Shown: positions 33,375 through 45,974, numbered from the stretch's first letter. The stretch is 64,000 bases of DNA from Lantana camara (GCA_037501455.1 CM074865.1:33152501-33216500), one strand, 5' to 3'. Translations and numbers: made by a program. Notes: generated by a model not told the origin, from the letters alone.

Positions 33375-33526
33375 ATGACCATGGCCCCTAAGTTGAAATT
33401 TGGATCAAGTAGAGATGAAGGCTCTTCACAACTGTTGAATCATCGCACCAATAATCAATCCACCAAGATGAAGGGCAAAATGGCTCGATCTTTCAGAAGG
33501 GATCTTATGTTCTTGCCGAACGCGGA
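33375..33526 (+). pseudogene. B gag, N-terminal part (interrupted by element A)
   Basis: The ATG at 33375 (or 33381) begins about 50 codons rich in Lys, Arg, Ser and Asn (MTMAPKLKFGSS, ending in FLPNA). The frame is open until element A starts at 33527. Skipping A and five bases at its right end leaves the frame in phase with the zinc knuckles at 43288. The usual gypsy capsid core of about 200 residues is absent between the two halves. I infer that B encoded only a small basic zinc-knuckle protein. A deletion at the insertion site is the alternative. Confidence 0.6.
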
Positions 33527-36000
33527 TGTAGCACCCGGAATGCTAGGCACCACATCCCCCGCACTATAGTTCAATTCACATATGAAATGGACAATCCATA
33601 CATGAACCAAAGCTATAGCGAACGGGAGACAATAAAAAAAACGATAATAGCTAGGCGGGACTAACCCCAAACCAAACAATCAATTAAGAGTAATAAAAGC
33701 GGAAGAAATAATTTATTCATAATATATATAGCAAGTATTCCCAAAAAGCATGTCATCTATCCATCAACGTATCAATACAATATCATCTCCATAATAATTC
33801 CATAAGACATGCTACAAAATATCATAAGTATCAAAACACGAAAGTAAGATGAAGGTGAAGTGTGCTAGACCCAAATAAAGACAGGACTCGACTCTAATTC
33901 CCGCCTAGCACGCACCTGCAAAACTGAAAGGTTGAGGCGTCAGTCTACCACAGACTGACCGAGGGGTATAAGTAGATATAGGCGCACATACATGCAAGTT
34001 ATAATCTCGGGTAATATTTTTTAAAAGAACAATACAAGTCAAGAAATATGATATCTTATCGCCCGAGGTTACAACTATCAAGTTTAACAATTAATTCAAT
34101 TTCAGTCAATCAGTGGCCCGGCGAGTGGGGCAATTCTCCAACCTTACTCCGACTCTGTACAATAATTAGGTTATCCATGATTTAAGTGACCATACAATTT
34201 AGTACAGTACAGTACACTCAGTAGCAGTTTCAGTCCCTTCTTCCTCCAAGTGATGGTGGGTTTACAAGGCCCAACCATCCAATCAGTGTGAGCAGAGGGT
34301 ACATGAATCCCTAAGCCCAGAACTCCTTCCTCCCCTAATCTCCTAGGGGGTTCAGGGATCATCCCAAAATGGTGAGGATAGAGCTAAAGTTACCCGTCAA
34401 CCCATGCTTTTCCGGTTGGCTGGAGCCACTACCCTCGGGCCCAAAGTGTAGTACAGTATACTCGCCAAAACGGTCGGTTCAGTACAATAGACTCTGAATT
34501 TTGAAATCATTTGAGATTTATGAAAATCTATAGTATAATAATACATTTTTGGCCAAAATCCACATAAGGGTTATAAAGGTTCTATATATCTAGAAATTAA
34601 ACCTCACCTGCGTGACCAAAATAAACAAGGAAACAGCTCACGGGGCCTGCTCTCGTCACCAGGAAGCTGGTCTATGCAAGAAAGACAATTGTCCGTAAGA
34701 CACGACTCAAAATGTACCAATTAGGATGAACGGCGTGATAATGATCAATATGACGTGCATTGACAATTTATAATATGATATGATCATTTTCATGCATAAA
34801 ACAAGCATATAAAAACACGTACAGATCAATTAAGGCATTAGAAACGGGTTACGAAAACTAAATTTTATGTAGAAAATTAACAAAACCCACTGGAGCATGG
34901 GAACGACCGTTCCTGTTTTGAACTAGAGCTGGGAAGGGCCGTTCCGGCTGTAAGCCAAAACTGAGAAGGGCCGTTCCCAGTCTCGCGGGACAGCTGGCAA
35001 GGGTGGGAACGGTCGTTCCCAGAAAGAACTGGGACGGGAAGGGCCATTCCCAAAACGCAGAAGCAGCAGAAATAGAACAGCAGCAGGGGAAAAAAACGTA
35101 CCAAAAACCAATCCATCAAAATGATTCAAAACCAAGATCAAATGCATCAATTCCATGATATAACCATACTAGCATAATTATAGATCAATAACAACTCATA
35201 TAAACACTTAATTCCAAGCTAGATCATCAAGAATCATTCATTACAAACCCATATGTCAACCTATGATCTAAGCTCATAAACTTCATAATATATGCATCAA
35301 ACTTAAGCTCAAAGTTCGCAAACATGCTTCCAACAACCATTACTCAATTCAACCAATTCATACCATAGCCCTAGCTATCACATTTAATTCAAGAATTCAT
35401 CAAATCTCCAAAATTACCTTAAATGAAAGAAATGGAAGAAGAGATGAATTTATGTTGATGATGATGTTCCAATGGATGTAAAACCCACAAAATATGACTT
35501 GAATTGATGAAATTCTTCTTTTCCTTGATGAGGGTTTGGATCGGTATAATAAGGAAGCAATGAACAATTGTATGAAATGTTTGGTATGGAATGAGAGAAG
35601 CATGGTACGTGATGCTGCTATATGCAAGCCAAAAATGCTCCAATTGCTATTAAATCCTCCCAATTATTAAGTCATGCAATTAGGTCCAATTCCATGATAA
35701 TTGATCAATTAAGTCCCTCAAAGAATTCATGCAATTAAGTCCCCAAATTTAAGAAAATGATCAATTAAGGATGTAAAAGAAATTAACTCATATCCGGGAA
35801 TTAATTCACGTTACAATCGAATGCAATTCATGCAATAAATATCAATTTGATATGCATTTCATAAAACACTTAAAATAAAATTTTATAAAAATTATGTCAT
35901 GGTATGAAAATTGAAGAAATAATCAAATAATATCAAATTCTAACTCTCAAAACTCACACGTGGCTTTCATACCTGAAAAGCTGAAAGCTGGCGCGTTACA
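33527..36000 (-). repeat. Element A 3' LTR (2474 bp)
   Basis: About 72 bases shorter than its partner at 40736. The loss is within the palindrome array near 34925-34945. Otherwise it is collinear with a few percent divergence. Confidence 0.92.
33901..33966 (-). other. Hairpin module, A 3' LTR
   Basis: CAGTCT 33941-33946 pairs with AGACTG 33952-33957; the CCGCCTA edge is at 33901. Confidence 0.75.
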
Positions 36001-36013
36001 ATCCTCTCTCCTT
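36001..36013 (-). other. Element A polypurine tract
   Basis: The minus strand reads AAGGAGAGAGGAT directly before the 3' LTR, the expected plus-strand primer. Confidence 0.8.
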
Positions 36014-36034
36014 AAAAGAATCTGGTCCCCAGAT

Positions 36035-37322
36035 TCACTGATTGGAAGGAAACAACTCTGGGTGGAACCGTCTCATCTTGTCTTCGGTCTCCCATGTGGG
36101 TTCTTCAGTCTTATCACTTCTCCAAAGAACCTTAACCCTGGGAATCCTCCGGTTTCTCAATTCCTGAAACTTCTTATCCAATATCTTGACCGGTTTCTGA
36201 AGAAAGGTTAGATTCGATTCCAATTCCACTTCTTCAACTCGAAGGATCTCGGTTTCATCGGGGTAATATTTCCTCAGCTGAGATACGTGAAATACATTGT
36301 GAATCCCCGTGAGACTCGGTGGTAGGTCCAACCGATAAGCAACTTCTCCAACTCTTTCAAGAATCTCAAAAGGACCTAAATAACGAGGATTAAGCTTACC
36401 TCCTTTCCCATTCCGAGCAAATCCTTTACGTGGAGACGCTTTCAAGAATACCCGGTCTCCAACTTCAACTTCGAGATCCCTTCTACGACGGTCGGCGTAG
36501 CTCTTCTTTCTGTCCTGAGCTGATTTCATCCGCTGTTGTATTAATTGGACTTTCTCAATCATAACTTGAACGACCTTAGAAGGTTTCTCTAACTTCTCCC
36601 CCTTCTTCACGCCTACCTGTTTAGTCTATTTCCATTCTTCCAAGTCGAAGAACAAAGGAGGCTTGAAAACTGTTATTGTAAGCGAATTCAATCAAAGGTA
36701 GCTGATCACGCCAAGAAAACTGAAAATCCAACGAACAAGCTCGAAGTAAATCCTCGAGATATCTTATTAATCTCTCGAACTGACCATCTGTTTATGGATG
36801 AAATGTTGTACTGACCTGAAGCTTCGTACCCAAAATCTCTTGCAATTCATGCCACAACTTCGAAGTAAACCGAGGATCTCTGTCTGAAATAATGCTAACC
36901 GGAATCACGTGAAGTCGAACAATCTCCCTGTTATCAAGCTCGGCTAGCTTGCGAATATTATAAGACATCCTGACCGACAGAAAATGTGCAGACTTAGTCA
37001 AACGGTCTACAATCACCCAAATACCATCGAACCCTCCTTTTGCCTTAGGTAAATCGGATACAAAATCCATTGTCACCTGCTCCCACTTCCACTCGGGAAT
37101 AGGTAACGGCTGAAGAAGACCTCCCGGTTTCTGATGCTCGGCTTTCACTTTCTGACAAGTGATACAATGCTTCACATACTCCGCCACATCTTTCTTCAAT
37201 CCACGCCACCAATAATATTGCCTCAAGTCCTTGTACATCTTTTTTCCTCCAGGGTGGATAGAATAAGCCGTTCTGTGAGCTTTCTCAAGCAATACCCGTT
37301 TCAACTCCTCGGGTACCACCAC
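36035..37322 (-). pseudogene. Element A integrase with GPY/F region and chromodomain (broken)
   Basis: 37322-36792 reads the zinc-binding domain (AHRTAYSIHPGG, CITCQKVK) and the core with the first Asp (VTMDFVSDLP) and second Asp ([11 protein letters not shown]). TAA at 36789-36791, where the family has Gln, breaks the frame just before the Glu-bearing segment (GQFERLI). A deletion of about 56 bp near 36658 removes the IGMAPYELLYGRK segment still present at 18360-18420. 36610-36035 reads the GPY/F motif (YLGPFEILERVG) and a chromodomain (KVLWRSDKTEEPTWE). Chromodomains guide integration to modified histones, which fits the self-nesting here. Confidence 0.9.
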
Positions 37323-37424
37323 TCAGTTCTTGAAACGAAGAAGACCGGTTTCATCGAACCCGAATGGACATTCTGGATCAGCTCTTGCTTTAGCTACCAA
37401 CTTTTGAACATCTGAATCATTATT

Positions 37425-38960
37425 CTAAGCCTCAAATAACCTGTGCTTCAAATCCGGCTGAATCGAAATATTAGAAACTCGAGCCCTTATAACAATTGGC
37501 TCGATTCCACTACTTTCACCCACTTTCAAGCTCGATACACTAGTCTTCCTACTAAGTGCATCGGCGACCACACTGGCTTTGTCGGGATGGTATTTAATGG
37601 TGCAATCATAGTCTTCCAACAGTTCCATCCAATGCCGTTGCCTCATATTCAAATCCTTCTTAGTGAATAAGTACTGGATGCTTTTGTGGTCGGTGAAAAT
37701 CTCGAAAGACACCCCGTATAAATAATGTCTCCACTTTCCAAGTGCAAAGACCACGGCGGCAAGCTCAAGATCATGTGTCGGATAATTCTTTTCATGCTCT
37801 TTTAACTTCCAGGATGCATAAGCAATCACTTTCCCTTTCTGAGTTAACACACATCCCAAGCCTTCCTTAGAAGCATCGTTATAAATAGCATACCCTTCTG
37901 AACCTTCCGGAAGGGCTAACACCGGAGCAGAGACTAACTTCTCTTTCAGGAAAGGGAAACTCTTCTCACAATCTTCATCCCAATCGAATTTCACATTCTT
38001 CTTTGTCAATCGAGTTAAAGGAGCAGCTAACTTGGAAAAATCCTTAATAAACCTCCGATAATAACCTACCAAACCCAAGAAACTTCTAATCTCCGAGGCA
38101 TTCTTTGGTTTCTCCCATTTCAAAACTGACTCAATCTTTGAAAGATCGACCTCCAAACCGTTACCTGAAATCACGTGACCCAAGAAAGACACCCTGTCGA
38201 TCCAAAACTCACACTTACTAAATTTTGCGAATAACTGATGCTCCTTTAAGGTCCATAATACCAACTGAAGATGTCTTGCATGCTCCTCGGCAGACTTAGA
38301 GAATATCAGAATGTCATCGATAAAAACCACCACGAACTTATCCAGAAAAGGTCTGAAGATCCTGTACATCATATCCATAAAAGCTGCAGGGGAATTAGTT
38401 AAACCAAACAGCATCACCACGAACTCATAATGCCCGTACCGAGTATTAAATCCTGTCTTTGAAATATCCTCTGCTCGGATTCGCAGCTGGTAGTATCCAT
38501 GTCTCAAATCCAATTTCGAATAGACTTTAGATCCTTGAAGTATATAAAATAACTCCTCGATATGTGGAAGGGGATACTTGTTCTTGATTGTCATCCGGTT
38601 CAACTCCCTATAGTTTATACACATTCTCAAAGTTCCATCCTTCTTCTTTACGAACAAAACCAGTGCACCCCAGGGAGAAGAACTCGGTCTAATGTACCCA
38701 ATCTCCAACAACGCATCAAGTTGAGTCTTCAACTCTTTCAACTCGGCTGGAGCCATCTGATACGGAGTCTTGGAGTATGGCTCTGCATTAGGGTACAAAT
38801 CAATCAAAAACTCAATTTCCCGATCTGGAGGTAAAGAATCCAATTCCTCAGGAAAGACTTCGGGAAACTCCTTCACTACTTCAGTTTCTTCCAACATACT
38901 CTGATCCTTGGGTTTGTTGAGAATATATGCAATAAAACCCGTAGCTCCCTCTCGGACCAA
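37425..38960 (-). pseudogene. Element A reverse transcriptase and RNase H (511 codons open)
   Basis: One open frame holds the full [25 protein letters not shown] with the first Asp, [10 protein letters not shown], the active-site box [25 protein letters not shown]. RNase H follows ([44 protein letters not shown]). The pre-RT stretch is [20 protein letters not shown]. The frame is closed upstream by TAG near 38961 and downstream by TAG at 37422-37424, both likely Gln codons (CAG) originally. YNDAS has Asn where many relatives have Ser. This is the best-preserved gene in the window, but it cannot be translated as part of the polyprotein. Confidence 0.93.
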
Positions 38961-39502
38961 CTTCTAAGCTTCGATGAAAGAAAGTAGAGGCACTGTCTTA
39001 GAACTCCATCCCACTATCAAATTTGATCCCAACTGAACTCTCTTAGCCCCGCAATCAACTGTGGCACAATGTCTGTACAACCAATCCATGCCCAAAATAG
39101 ATCCGTAGTGAGTCATCGGCATTCAATGAAGTCTGTCAAGAAAACTCGGCCCTCAATGCTCACCGGAACCTCTCTGAACACCCGATCAGATTCTATACTA
39201 CCACTGAAAGGAGTACTAACCACATAACATGCAAGAGAGCGAATAACAGGCAAAGGCAAAGAAACAGATATAGCACTCTAGAGAAACGAGTGTGTAGCTC
39301 CCGGATCAAATAAAGTATGAATGTTCGTGCCATGTATGCAAATGGTACCTTCAACTACTGCGGCTGGATCAATCTCAACATCCTGCTGCTCTCCGTCCAG
39401 AGCATAAGCACGAGCTCTAATCAATGGTCTCTGACCCCCATGTGGTGGAATCCTGCGATCTGGACATCCATCTGCCATGTGCTCGGCACTTTCACAAATC
39501 AA
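38961..39502 (-). pseudogene. Element A aspartic protease and second zinc knuckle
   Basis: CLICESAEHMADGCP near 39460-39510 matches a CX2CX4HX4C knuckle. The protease active site reads LFDPGATHSF near 39285-39315: D-P-G, a variant in place of D-T/S-G known from related plant elements. A stop follows immediately (TAG near 39278). Downstream segments (FREVPVSIEGRVFLTDF) are readable through further stops to 38961. Confidence 0.75.
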
Positions 39503-40485
39503 ACATAAGCCTAGACGCCTCTTGCAGTTATCATAAATATGTGTAGTCTAACCACAGAAGGTACATGCAGGCCTCTCGGATGGTGGTGGCAAAGCTGGCA
39601 CAGCTGGAGCTCTAAACACTGGTCCTTCTGGTCGGGGCTTCTTCCCTGGGCCCTTCGGAACTGGTGGTGGAGAAGAATAAATCATAGGCCTCTTGCTCGA
39701 ACCAGAACCTCTCCGGAACCTGAGCCCGAACCTGAGCGATAGGTGGATCGCCTTGCATTCACTGAATCCTCGACCTTCAATGCCTTTGTAGTAGCCTTCA
39801 ACCAGGTGCTCGTATTAACCGTCTCAATCGTTGTCTGAATATCCGATCTAAGGCCCTGAACAAACTGCATCGCCTTATGGAAATCATCACTCGCTATATT
39901 AGGGGCATAGCGGGATAATCTCTCAAACTCGGCGATATACTCTGAAACAGACCTGCTTCTCTGCTTAAGATCAGTAAATTCCTTCAATCTACGGGTGTGA
40001 GAAGATGGAGGAACAAACTTGTTTCTGAACTCCCAGGTGAAAACCTCCCAAGTTACTTCCTCACCAGCGGCATCTAGTATAATCCAGGCACTCTCCCACC
40101 ATGAGTATGCCTCGCCCTGAATCAAAGAAATGGTACAACAGACCTTCTATTGGGACTCACACGGTATAAGCTCCCAAATCCTCTCTACCTCTCTTAGCCA
40201 CTGCTCGGCCTGAATATCATTTCCTTTAAAGAATTTTGGTGGGTGCTGATTCTGAAACTCCCTGAAAACCACTGAAATCTGTGCCCCCGACTGTGGTGGT
40301 GGAACGGGTGGTGCTGGAGGAACATACTCCTGAAGCCTCTGATCAATAAGCCCAACCACTGCATTCATAAAGTCCTGGGGCTGAGCCTGAGGAGGTGGAG
40401 GAGGAGGTGGTGATCTCTCACGGCGATGATGACGATGATGTCGATGTCCCGGAGAACGATCACAATGATATCTGTCGCGAGCCAT
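39503..40485 (-). pseudogene. Element A gag (capsid core and zinc knuckles)
   Basis: The ATG at 40485 opens MARDRYHCDRSPGHRHHRHH and a Pro-rich stretch. The gypsy gag core follows: PPKFFKGNDIQAEQWLREVE, then TAG near 40144 (likely CAG), GEAYSWWESAW, WEFRNKFVPP, FTDLKQRSRSVSEYIAEFERL. The C-terminus has a Ser/Gly-rich linker and a knuckle-like CTFCG/CKRR region near 39490-39560, interrupted by a stop. 40486-40715 is untranslated leader. Confidence 0.85.
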
Positions 40486-40715
40486 CCTGAAATCAAGTCA
40501 CTAGTATACATGTTCAATTAGTAGATGCAAATGTGTGCAATTGCACATAAATCATAAAATTCAAATAACTCACATAAGTTCAAATATTTAAAAGAATTTA
40601 AATAGGTTCAAGCAATTCAAGTAACGATGCAAGACTCTCAAGTTGACTATTAATTCCTATGCCGTGCGACCTAGACTCACAAGACATGACACTAGAGACC
40701 CGGTTTTGCAACCGG

Positions 40716-40727
40716 GCTCTGATACCA
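40716..40727 (-). other. Element A primer binding site, initiator tRNA-Met
   Basis: The minus strand reads TGGTATCAGAGC exactly, eight bases from the LTR edge. Confidence 0.92.
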
Positions 40728-40735
40728 CCATAGGA

Positions 40736-43281
40736 TGTAGCACCCGGAATGCTAGGCACCACATCCCCCGCACTATAGTTCCATTCACATATGAAATCGA
40801 CAATCCATACATGAACCAAAGCTATAGCGAACGGGAGACAATAAAAAAAAACGACAATAGCTAGGCGGGACTAACCCCAAACCAAACAATCAATTCAGAG
40901 TAATAAAAGCGGAAGCAATAATTTATTCATAATATATATAGCAAGTATTCCCAAAAAGCATATCATCTATCCATCAACATATCAATACAATATCATCTAC
41001 ATAATAATTCCATAAGACATGCTACAAAATATCACAAGTATCAATACACTAGAGTAAGATGAGGTTAAGTGTGCTAGACACAAATTAAAGACAGGACTCG
41101 ACTCTAATTCCCGCCTAGCACGCACCTGCAAAACTGAAAGGTTGAGGCGTCAGTCTACCACAGACTGACCGAGGGGTATAAGTAGATATATGCGCACATA
41201 CATGCAAGTTATAATCTCGGGTAATATTTTGTAAAAGAACAATACAAGTTAAGAAATAAGATATTTTATCGCCCGAGGTTACAACTATCAAGTTTAATAA
41301 TTAATTCAATTTCAGTCAATCAGTGGCCCGGCGAGTGGGGCAATTCTCCAACCTTACTCCGATTGTGTACAATAAATAGGTTATCCATGATTTAAGTGAT
41401 CATACAAGTTATTACAGTGCAGTACATTCAGTAGCAGTTTCAGTCCCTTCTTCCTCCGAGTGATGGTGAGTTTGCAAGGCCCAACCATCCAATCAGTGTG
41501 AGCAGAGGGTACATGAATCCCTAAGCCCGGAACTCCTTCCTCCCCTAATCTCCTAGGGGGTTCAGGGGTCATCCCAAAATGGTGAGGATAGCGCTAGAGT
41601 TACCCGTCAGCCCATGTTTTCCCGGTTGGCTCAAGCCACTACCCTCGGGCCCACAGTGAAGTACAGTATACTTGCCAAAACGGTCGGTTCAGTACAATAG
41701 ACTCGGTGAATTTTGAAATCATTTGAGTTTTATGAAAATCTATAGTATAATAATACATTTTTTGCCACAATCCACATAAGGGTTATAAAGGTTCTATATA
41801 TCTAGAAATTAAACCTCACCTGCGTAACCAAAATAAACAAGGAAACAGCTCACGGGTCCTGCTCCTAGTCACCAGGAAGCTGGTCTATGCAACAAAAATA
41901 ATTGTCCGTGAGACACGACTCAAAATGTACCAATTAGGACGAACGTCGTGATAATGATCAATATGATGTGCATTGACAATTTATAATATGATATGATCAT
42001 TTTCATGCATAAAACAAGCATATAACAACACATATCGATCAATTAAGGCATTAGAAACGGCTTATGAAAACTAAATTTTATGCAAAAAATTGACAAAACC
42101 CATTGGAGCATGGGAACGGCCATTCCGGTTTTGAACTGGAGCTGGGAAGGGTCGTTCCCAGCTCCCCGAACCAACTCCGCACGTCTGTAAGTTTTGGGAA
42201 AAATTTGGGGCTGGGAACGGCCATTCCAGCTGTAAGCCAAAACTAGGAAGGGTCGTTCCCAGTCTCGTGGGACAGCTGGCAGGGGTAGGAACGGCCGTTC
42301 CCAGAATGAACTGGGACAGGAAGGGCCATTACCAAAACGCAGAAGCAACAGAAACAGAACAGCAGCAGGGGAAAAAAGCGTACCAAAAACCAATCCATCA
42401 AAATGATTCAAAACCAAGATCAAATGCATCAATTCCGTGATATAACCAATCTAGCATACTTATAGATCAATAACAACTCATATAAACACTTAATTCCAAG
42501 CTAGATCATCAAGAATCATTCATTACAAACCCATATGTCAACCTATGATCTAAGCTCATAAACTTCATAATATATGCATCAAACTTAAGCTCAAAGTTCA
42601 CAAACATGCTTCCAACAACAATTATTTAATTCAACCAATTCATACCAAAGCTCTAGCTATCACATTTAATTCAAGAATTCATCAAATCTCCAAAATTACC
42701 TTAAATGAAAGAAATGGAAGAAGAGATGAATTTATGTTGATGATGATGCTCCAATGGATGTAAAACCTACAAAATATGACTTGAATTGATGAAATTCTTC
42801 TTTTCCTTGATGAGGGTTTGAATCGTATAATAAGGAAGCAATGAACAATTGTATGAAATGTTTGGTATGGAACGAGAGAAGCAAGGTACGTGATGCTGCT
42901 ATATGCAAGCCAAAAATGCTCCAATTACTATTAAATCCTCCCAATTATTAAGTCATGCAATTAGGTCCAATTCCATGATAATTGATCAATTAAGTCCCTC
43001 AAAGAATTCAAGCAATTAAGTCCCCAAATTTAAGAAAATGATCAATTAAGGACGTAAAAGAAATTAACTCATATCCGGGAATTACTTCACGTTGCAATCG
43101 AATGCAATTCATGCAATAAATATCAATTTGATATGCATTTCATAAAACACTTAAAACAAAATTTTATAAAAATTATGTCATGGTATGAAAATTGAAGAAA
43201 TGATCAAATAATATCAAATTCTAACTCTCAAAACTCACACGTGGCGTTCATACCTAAAAAGCCGAAAGCTGGGGCGTTACA
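40736..43281 (-). repeat. Element A 5' LTR (2546 bp)
   Basis: TGTAGCACCC at 40736 to GGGCGTTACA at 43281. It keeps the full palindrome array (42116-42335). Confidence 0.92.
41111..41176 (-). other. Hairpin module, A 5' LTR
   Basis: CAGTCT 41151-41156 pairs with AGACTG 41162-41167, identical to the 3' LTR copy. Confidence 0.75.
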
Positions 43282-43944
43282 GTGTATTTTCCCGAAGAAC
43301 AAATCCCATGCACCCATTGTGGAGGACCCAACCATAGTCATAAGAATTGTTGGAAAAGGTTGGGCAAGTGTACTAGATGTGGTTCCTCCGAACACAAGAT
43401 CAATGTGTGCCCTCGCATCTATCTAAGGAGACTGAACGAGTCCGAAAGAGTGGCCCAATTTATGGATGGAATTAGAGAAGATTTTTGGGAAATAAATATC
43501 GGGATCGAGTCTAAAGCTTGGATTGAGAGTACTCGGGGAAGCTCTTCTAGTTGAATCCAAGAAGTTGAAAGAAAAGAGCCGAGTAAGAAGACTTGGATCG
43601 AGAAATAGCTCGGGATCAAGATCGAAGAGGAACCAAAGGACTCTCAAGTGGGGTCGAAAGGAAAGAAGAAAGTTAAAGAGCTTTCATCCTTGGAGCAACC
43701 ACCGTGTGCTCATTGTAGGAGAAATTCTCATACTTATGAGAATTGTTGGAAGAGGTTGGGGCGATGCTTTGGATGTGGATCGCCGAAACACAAGTTGGAA
43801 GAATGTGAACGGCAAAGGCCAAGGAAACACCCGGGAGGTAATTGCATTCATTGCACGAGCATCTTTCCCATATTGTATTTTATACTTACTTGTAATGTGT
43901 GTTGTATATTGCTACTTCTTATTTCTCTCTTGTTAAATTGTTAA
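43282..43944 (+). pseudogene. B gag C-terminal part with four CCHC zinc knuckles
   Basis: In one frame there are two pairs of CX2CX4HX4C knuckles: CTHCGGPNHSHKNC and CTRCGSSEHKINVC near 43309-43410, then CAHCRRNSHTYENC and CFGCGSPKHKLEEC near 43706-43806. The two pairs are alike (both carry NCWKRLG between knuckles), so they arose by an internal duplication. Between them the frame has TGA at 43552-43554 and TAG at 43606-43608. Knuckles of this kind bind RNA in gag. A family with four is unusual; most plant gag proteins have one or two. After the last knuckle the frame runs into a hydrophobic tail of doubtful reality. Confidence 0.75.
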
Positions 43945-44837
43945 CAAACGTGACGCATAGCATAAGCAAATCTTACCCGGCATGCATAATTTAATGTTTT
44001 CATGATAACTTGCAATTCAGAGGAGCCCCCCTTCATGATGGTGAAAACCGGGGTAAGAAGAAAGTGGTGACTTTGAAGATTCGGTTGAAGTTATAACAAG
44101 AAGTTGGGGGCATAATCAAAAAGGAGAAGATTGGTACCACATTACGTGAATCTCCTCCTTACCTACTTGATGTATCGGTTTGGAATTCGAGAAGGAAGGC
44201 CTTTTCAACGACGAATAATCAAGAGAGTACTGAAATGAGAAGTGAAACTGGGAACAAGTATTTGAACTCAATCCCTAGGAGGTAAAACGATTGATTCACT
44301 ATTCAACGCTAATATCAAGACCGAGTAGATGGTGGTACACTAGAGAAAGATTGATAGCTCTTCCTTCCTTGTGTGTACAAATATTCAATGGAGGGGAGCC
44401 GTGTTGGGGACAAATTAAAACAAAATAATTGAAGAGAAATGAAAGGTTCTGTTATTAACAACTCCAAGGGTTATATTGACGAGAGCATTTCTCATCAACA
44501 AGGGACTTCTTGAGTTAGAAGGTGCAAGTGGTGGAAAGTTCGGTAACTACGCCATTCGTGTAACACCGAGCTCTTGAGTAGTTGGAATGAATTAAACGAT
44601 GGGTGATGAATCAAACTTGGACCCTCCTGTCGTGCGAAACATTTTAGTGGCTCCTAGCGCGGAACAAGTGGTGAGGAATTTCTCCATGAAGATTTCAAGA
44701 AGTGATCAAACCCCTTGTGCATGAAGACCTTATCGGGCTAATCCTTGTCAGGACGTCATGATCCTCGAACATGGGATGAATACGGGAAGTTGCTTGAGCT
44801 TGAAACTCGAGCGGTGAACATGGGGACCAGGTTCTTT
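43945..44837 (+). other. B internal non-coding region
   Basis: No RT, protease or integrase motif in any frame that I can recognise. Short frames only. It leads directly to the polypurine tract. Confidence 0.65.
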
Positions 44838-44851
44838 TAAGGGGGAAAGAT
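44838..44851 (+). other. B polypurine tract
   Basis: AAGGGGGAAAGAT lies immediately before the 3' LTR start TGTGACATACC. Confidence 0.82.
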
Positions 44852-45974
44852 TGTGACATACCGTTTCTCCGGCAAGCCAAGTATGACACCACAAGAGGGT
44901 TGTCTGACATTTTAATTTCTTTTTTGATTTAATTTATACTTTGATTTAATTGTTTAAGTGATCTTTATGCCCTAATTGTCTAAGTTGCATGTTTTAACTT
45001 CCGTATTTAATTCTAACACTTGAACTTAATTCCCGAACTATGTGAATACGTGATATACTTGAATTATATGTTCTATGAACTCATTTACGTGTTTATTTTA
45101 TTCATCTCTACTTGTTCGTTATGGTCGGAGACCATTTCTTGATTTTTGGGATTTGAGGGCCTAACGAGTTTTAGCGCTCCTCGGATTCCGAACTGTATAT
45201 CTTGAGCTCGGGAATTTGGATTTGAATTTCCGAAGTGGCATCGGAACAAGATTTGGAAGCTAAAGAACCTAGCCTCATATTTTTCTAAGCCCATTTGAAC
45301 CCCCGTATTTTGCCTGAAACGTGAGCCTCGTGCAGCTTCGCCACCTTGGAGTATTTTGGGCATAACTCCCTCATTTCTTAACCAAATGACCTGAAACTTG
45401 AGTCTAATTAACCCTAGTTAAACCGATTTTCACCTTCCCTAACCCTCATTTTCGGACCACACAAGAAAGGAGAGGAAAAGGGCAGCAAACATGGGGATTC
45501 ATCTCTTTCCCATCACTATTCATCAAGAGGAGAATTGAGCTCCCTACTTCTCCATCTCTTCTCCAATTTGAAAGGTAAGTATATGATTGTTTTCTCCACC
45601 CTTATGTGATCATTTTCATCCATGGAATTCAATTTTTGATCTAGTCTTGATAGAGATTTGGAACATGAAGTGAATAGTTAGGTTAAAGCTTTAATTGTTG
45701 AATCCATGCTTTCAGTTCGGTTTTGTGTGAATTGGAGCACGTTTTATGATGATTCTTGGACCTTTCTTTGCTTATTTGTTGCTGCTTTCTTGTTGCCTTC
45801 GTTGCTGTTATGTTGTTGTTGCTTGATGCAGGGGAGAGCAGCCATGGCTGCTCTCGTTGTTGAGGAAGAAGGGCGGGTAACGCCCGTTACCTCGTCCATG
45901 TGTTTTGGAGGTAATGCCCGTTACCTCCTCCAGTCCTTCAAGGCTTTGTTGTTGCCTCCTTTAACGGGGGTTAA
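44852..45974 (+). repeat. B 3' LTR, first part
   Basis: Begins TGTGACATACCG after the PPT. Collinear with 10559-11630. Interrupted at 45974 by the copia element, in the palindrome array. Confidence 0.88.

Larger units (their letters stand above)
33527..43281 (-). mobile_element. Complete Tekay/Del-like chromovirus A (9.75 kb)
   Basis: The minus strand runs LTR (40736-43281), PBS, gag, protease, RT, RNase H, integrase with C-terminal chromodomain, PPT, LTR (33527-36000). The domain order and chromodomain identify a Ty3/gypsy chromovirus; LTR size and RT type point to Tekay/Del. The LTRs start TGTAACG and end GCTACA. The flanks GCGGA (33522-33526) and GTGTA (43282-43286) agree at three of five bases, so a target duplication is possible but not proven. 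The polyprotein has at least five stops and a deletion in integrase, so it is defective. Confidence 0.92.

Noticed and set aside
33522..43286. A clean target duplication for element A
   Set aside because: GCGGA and GTGTA agree at three of five bases only. The reading frame of B fits a 5-bp duplication, but the bases do not prove it.
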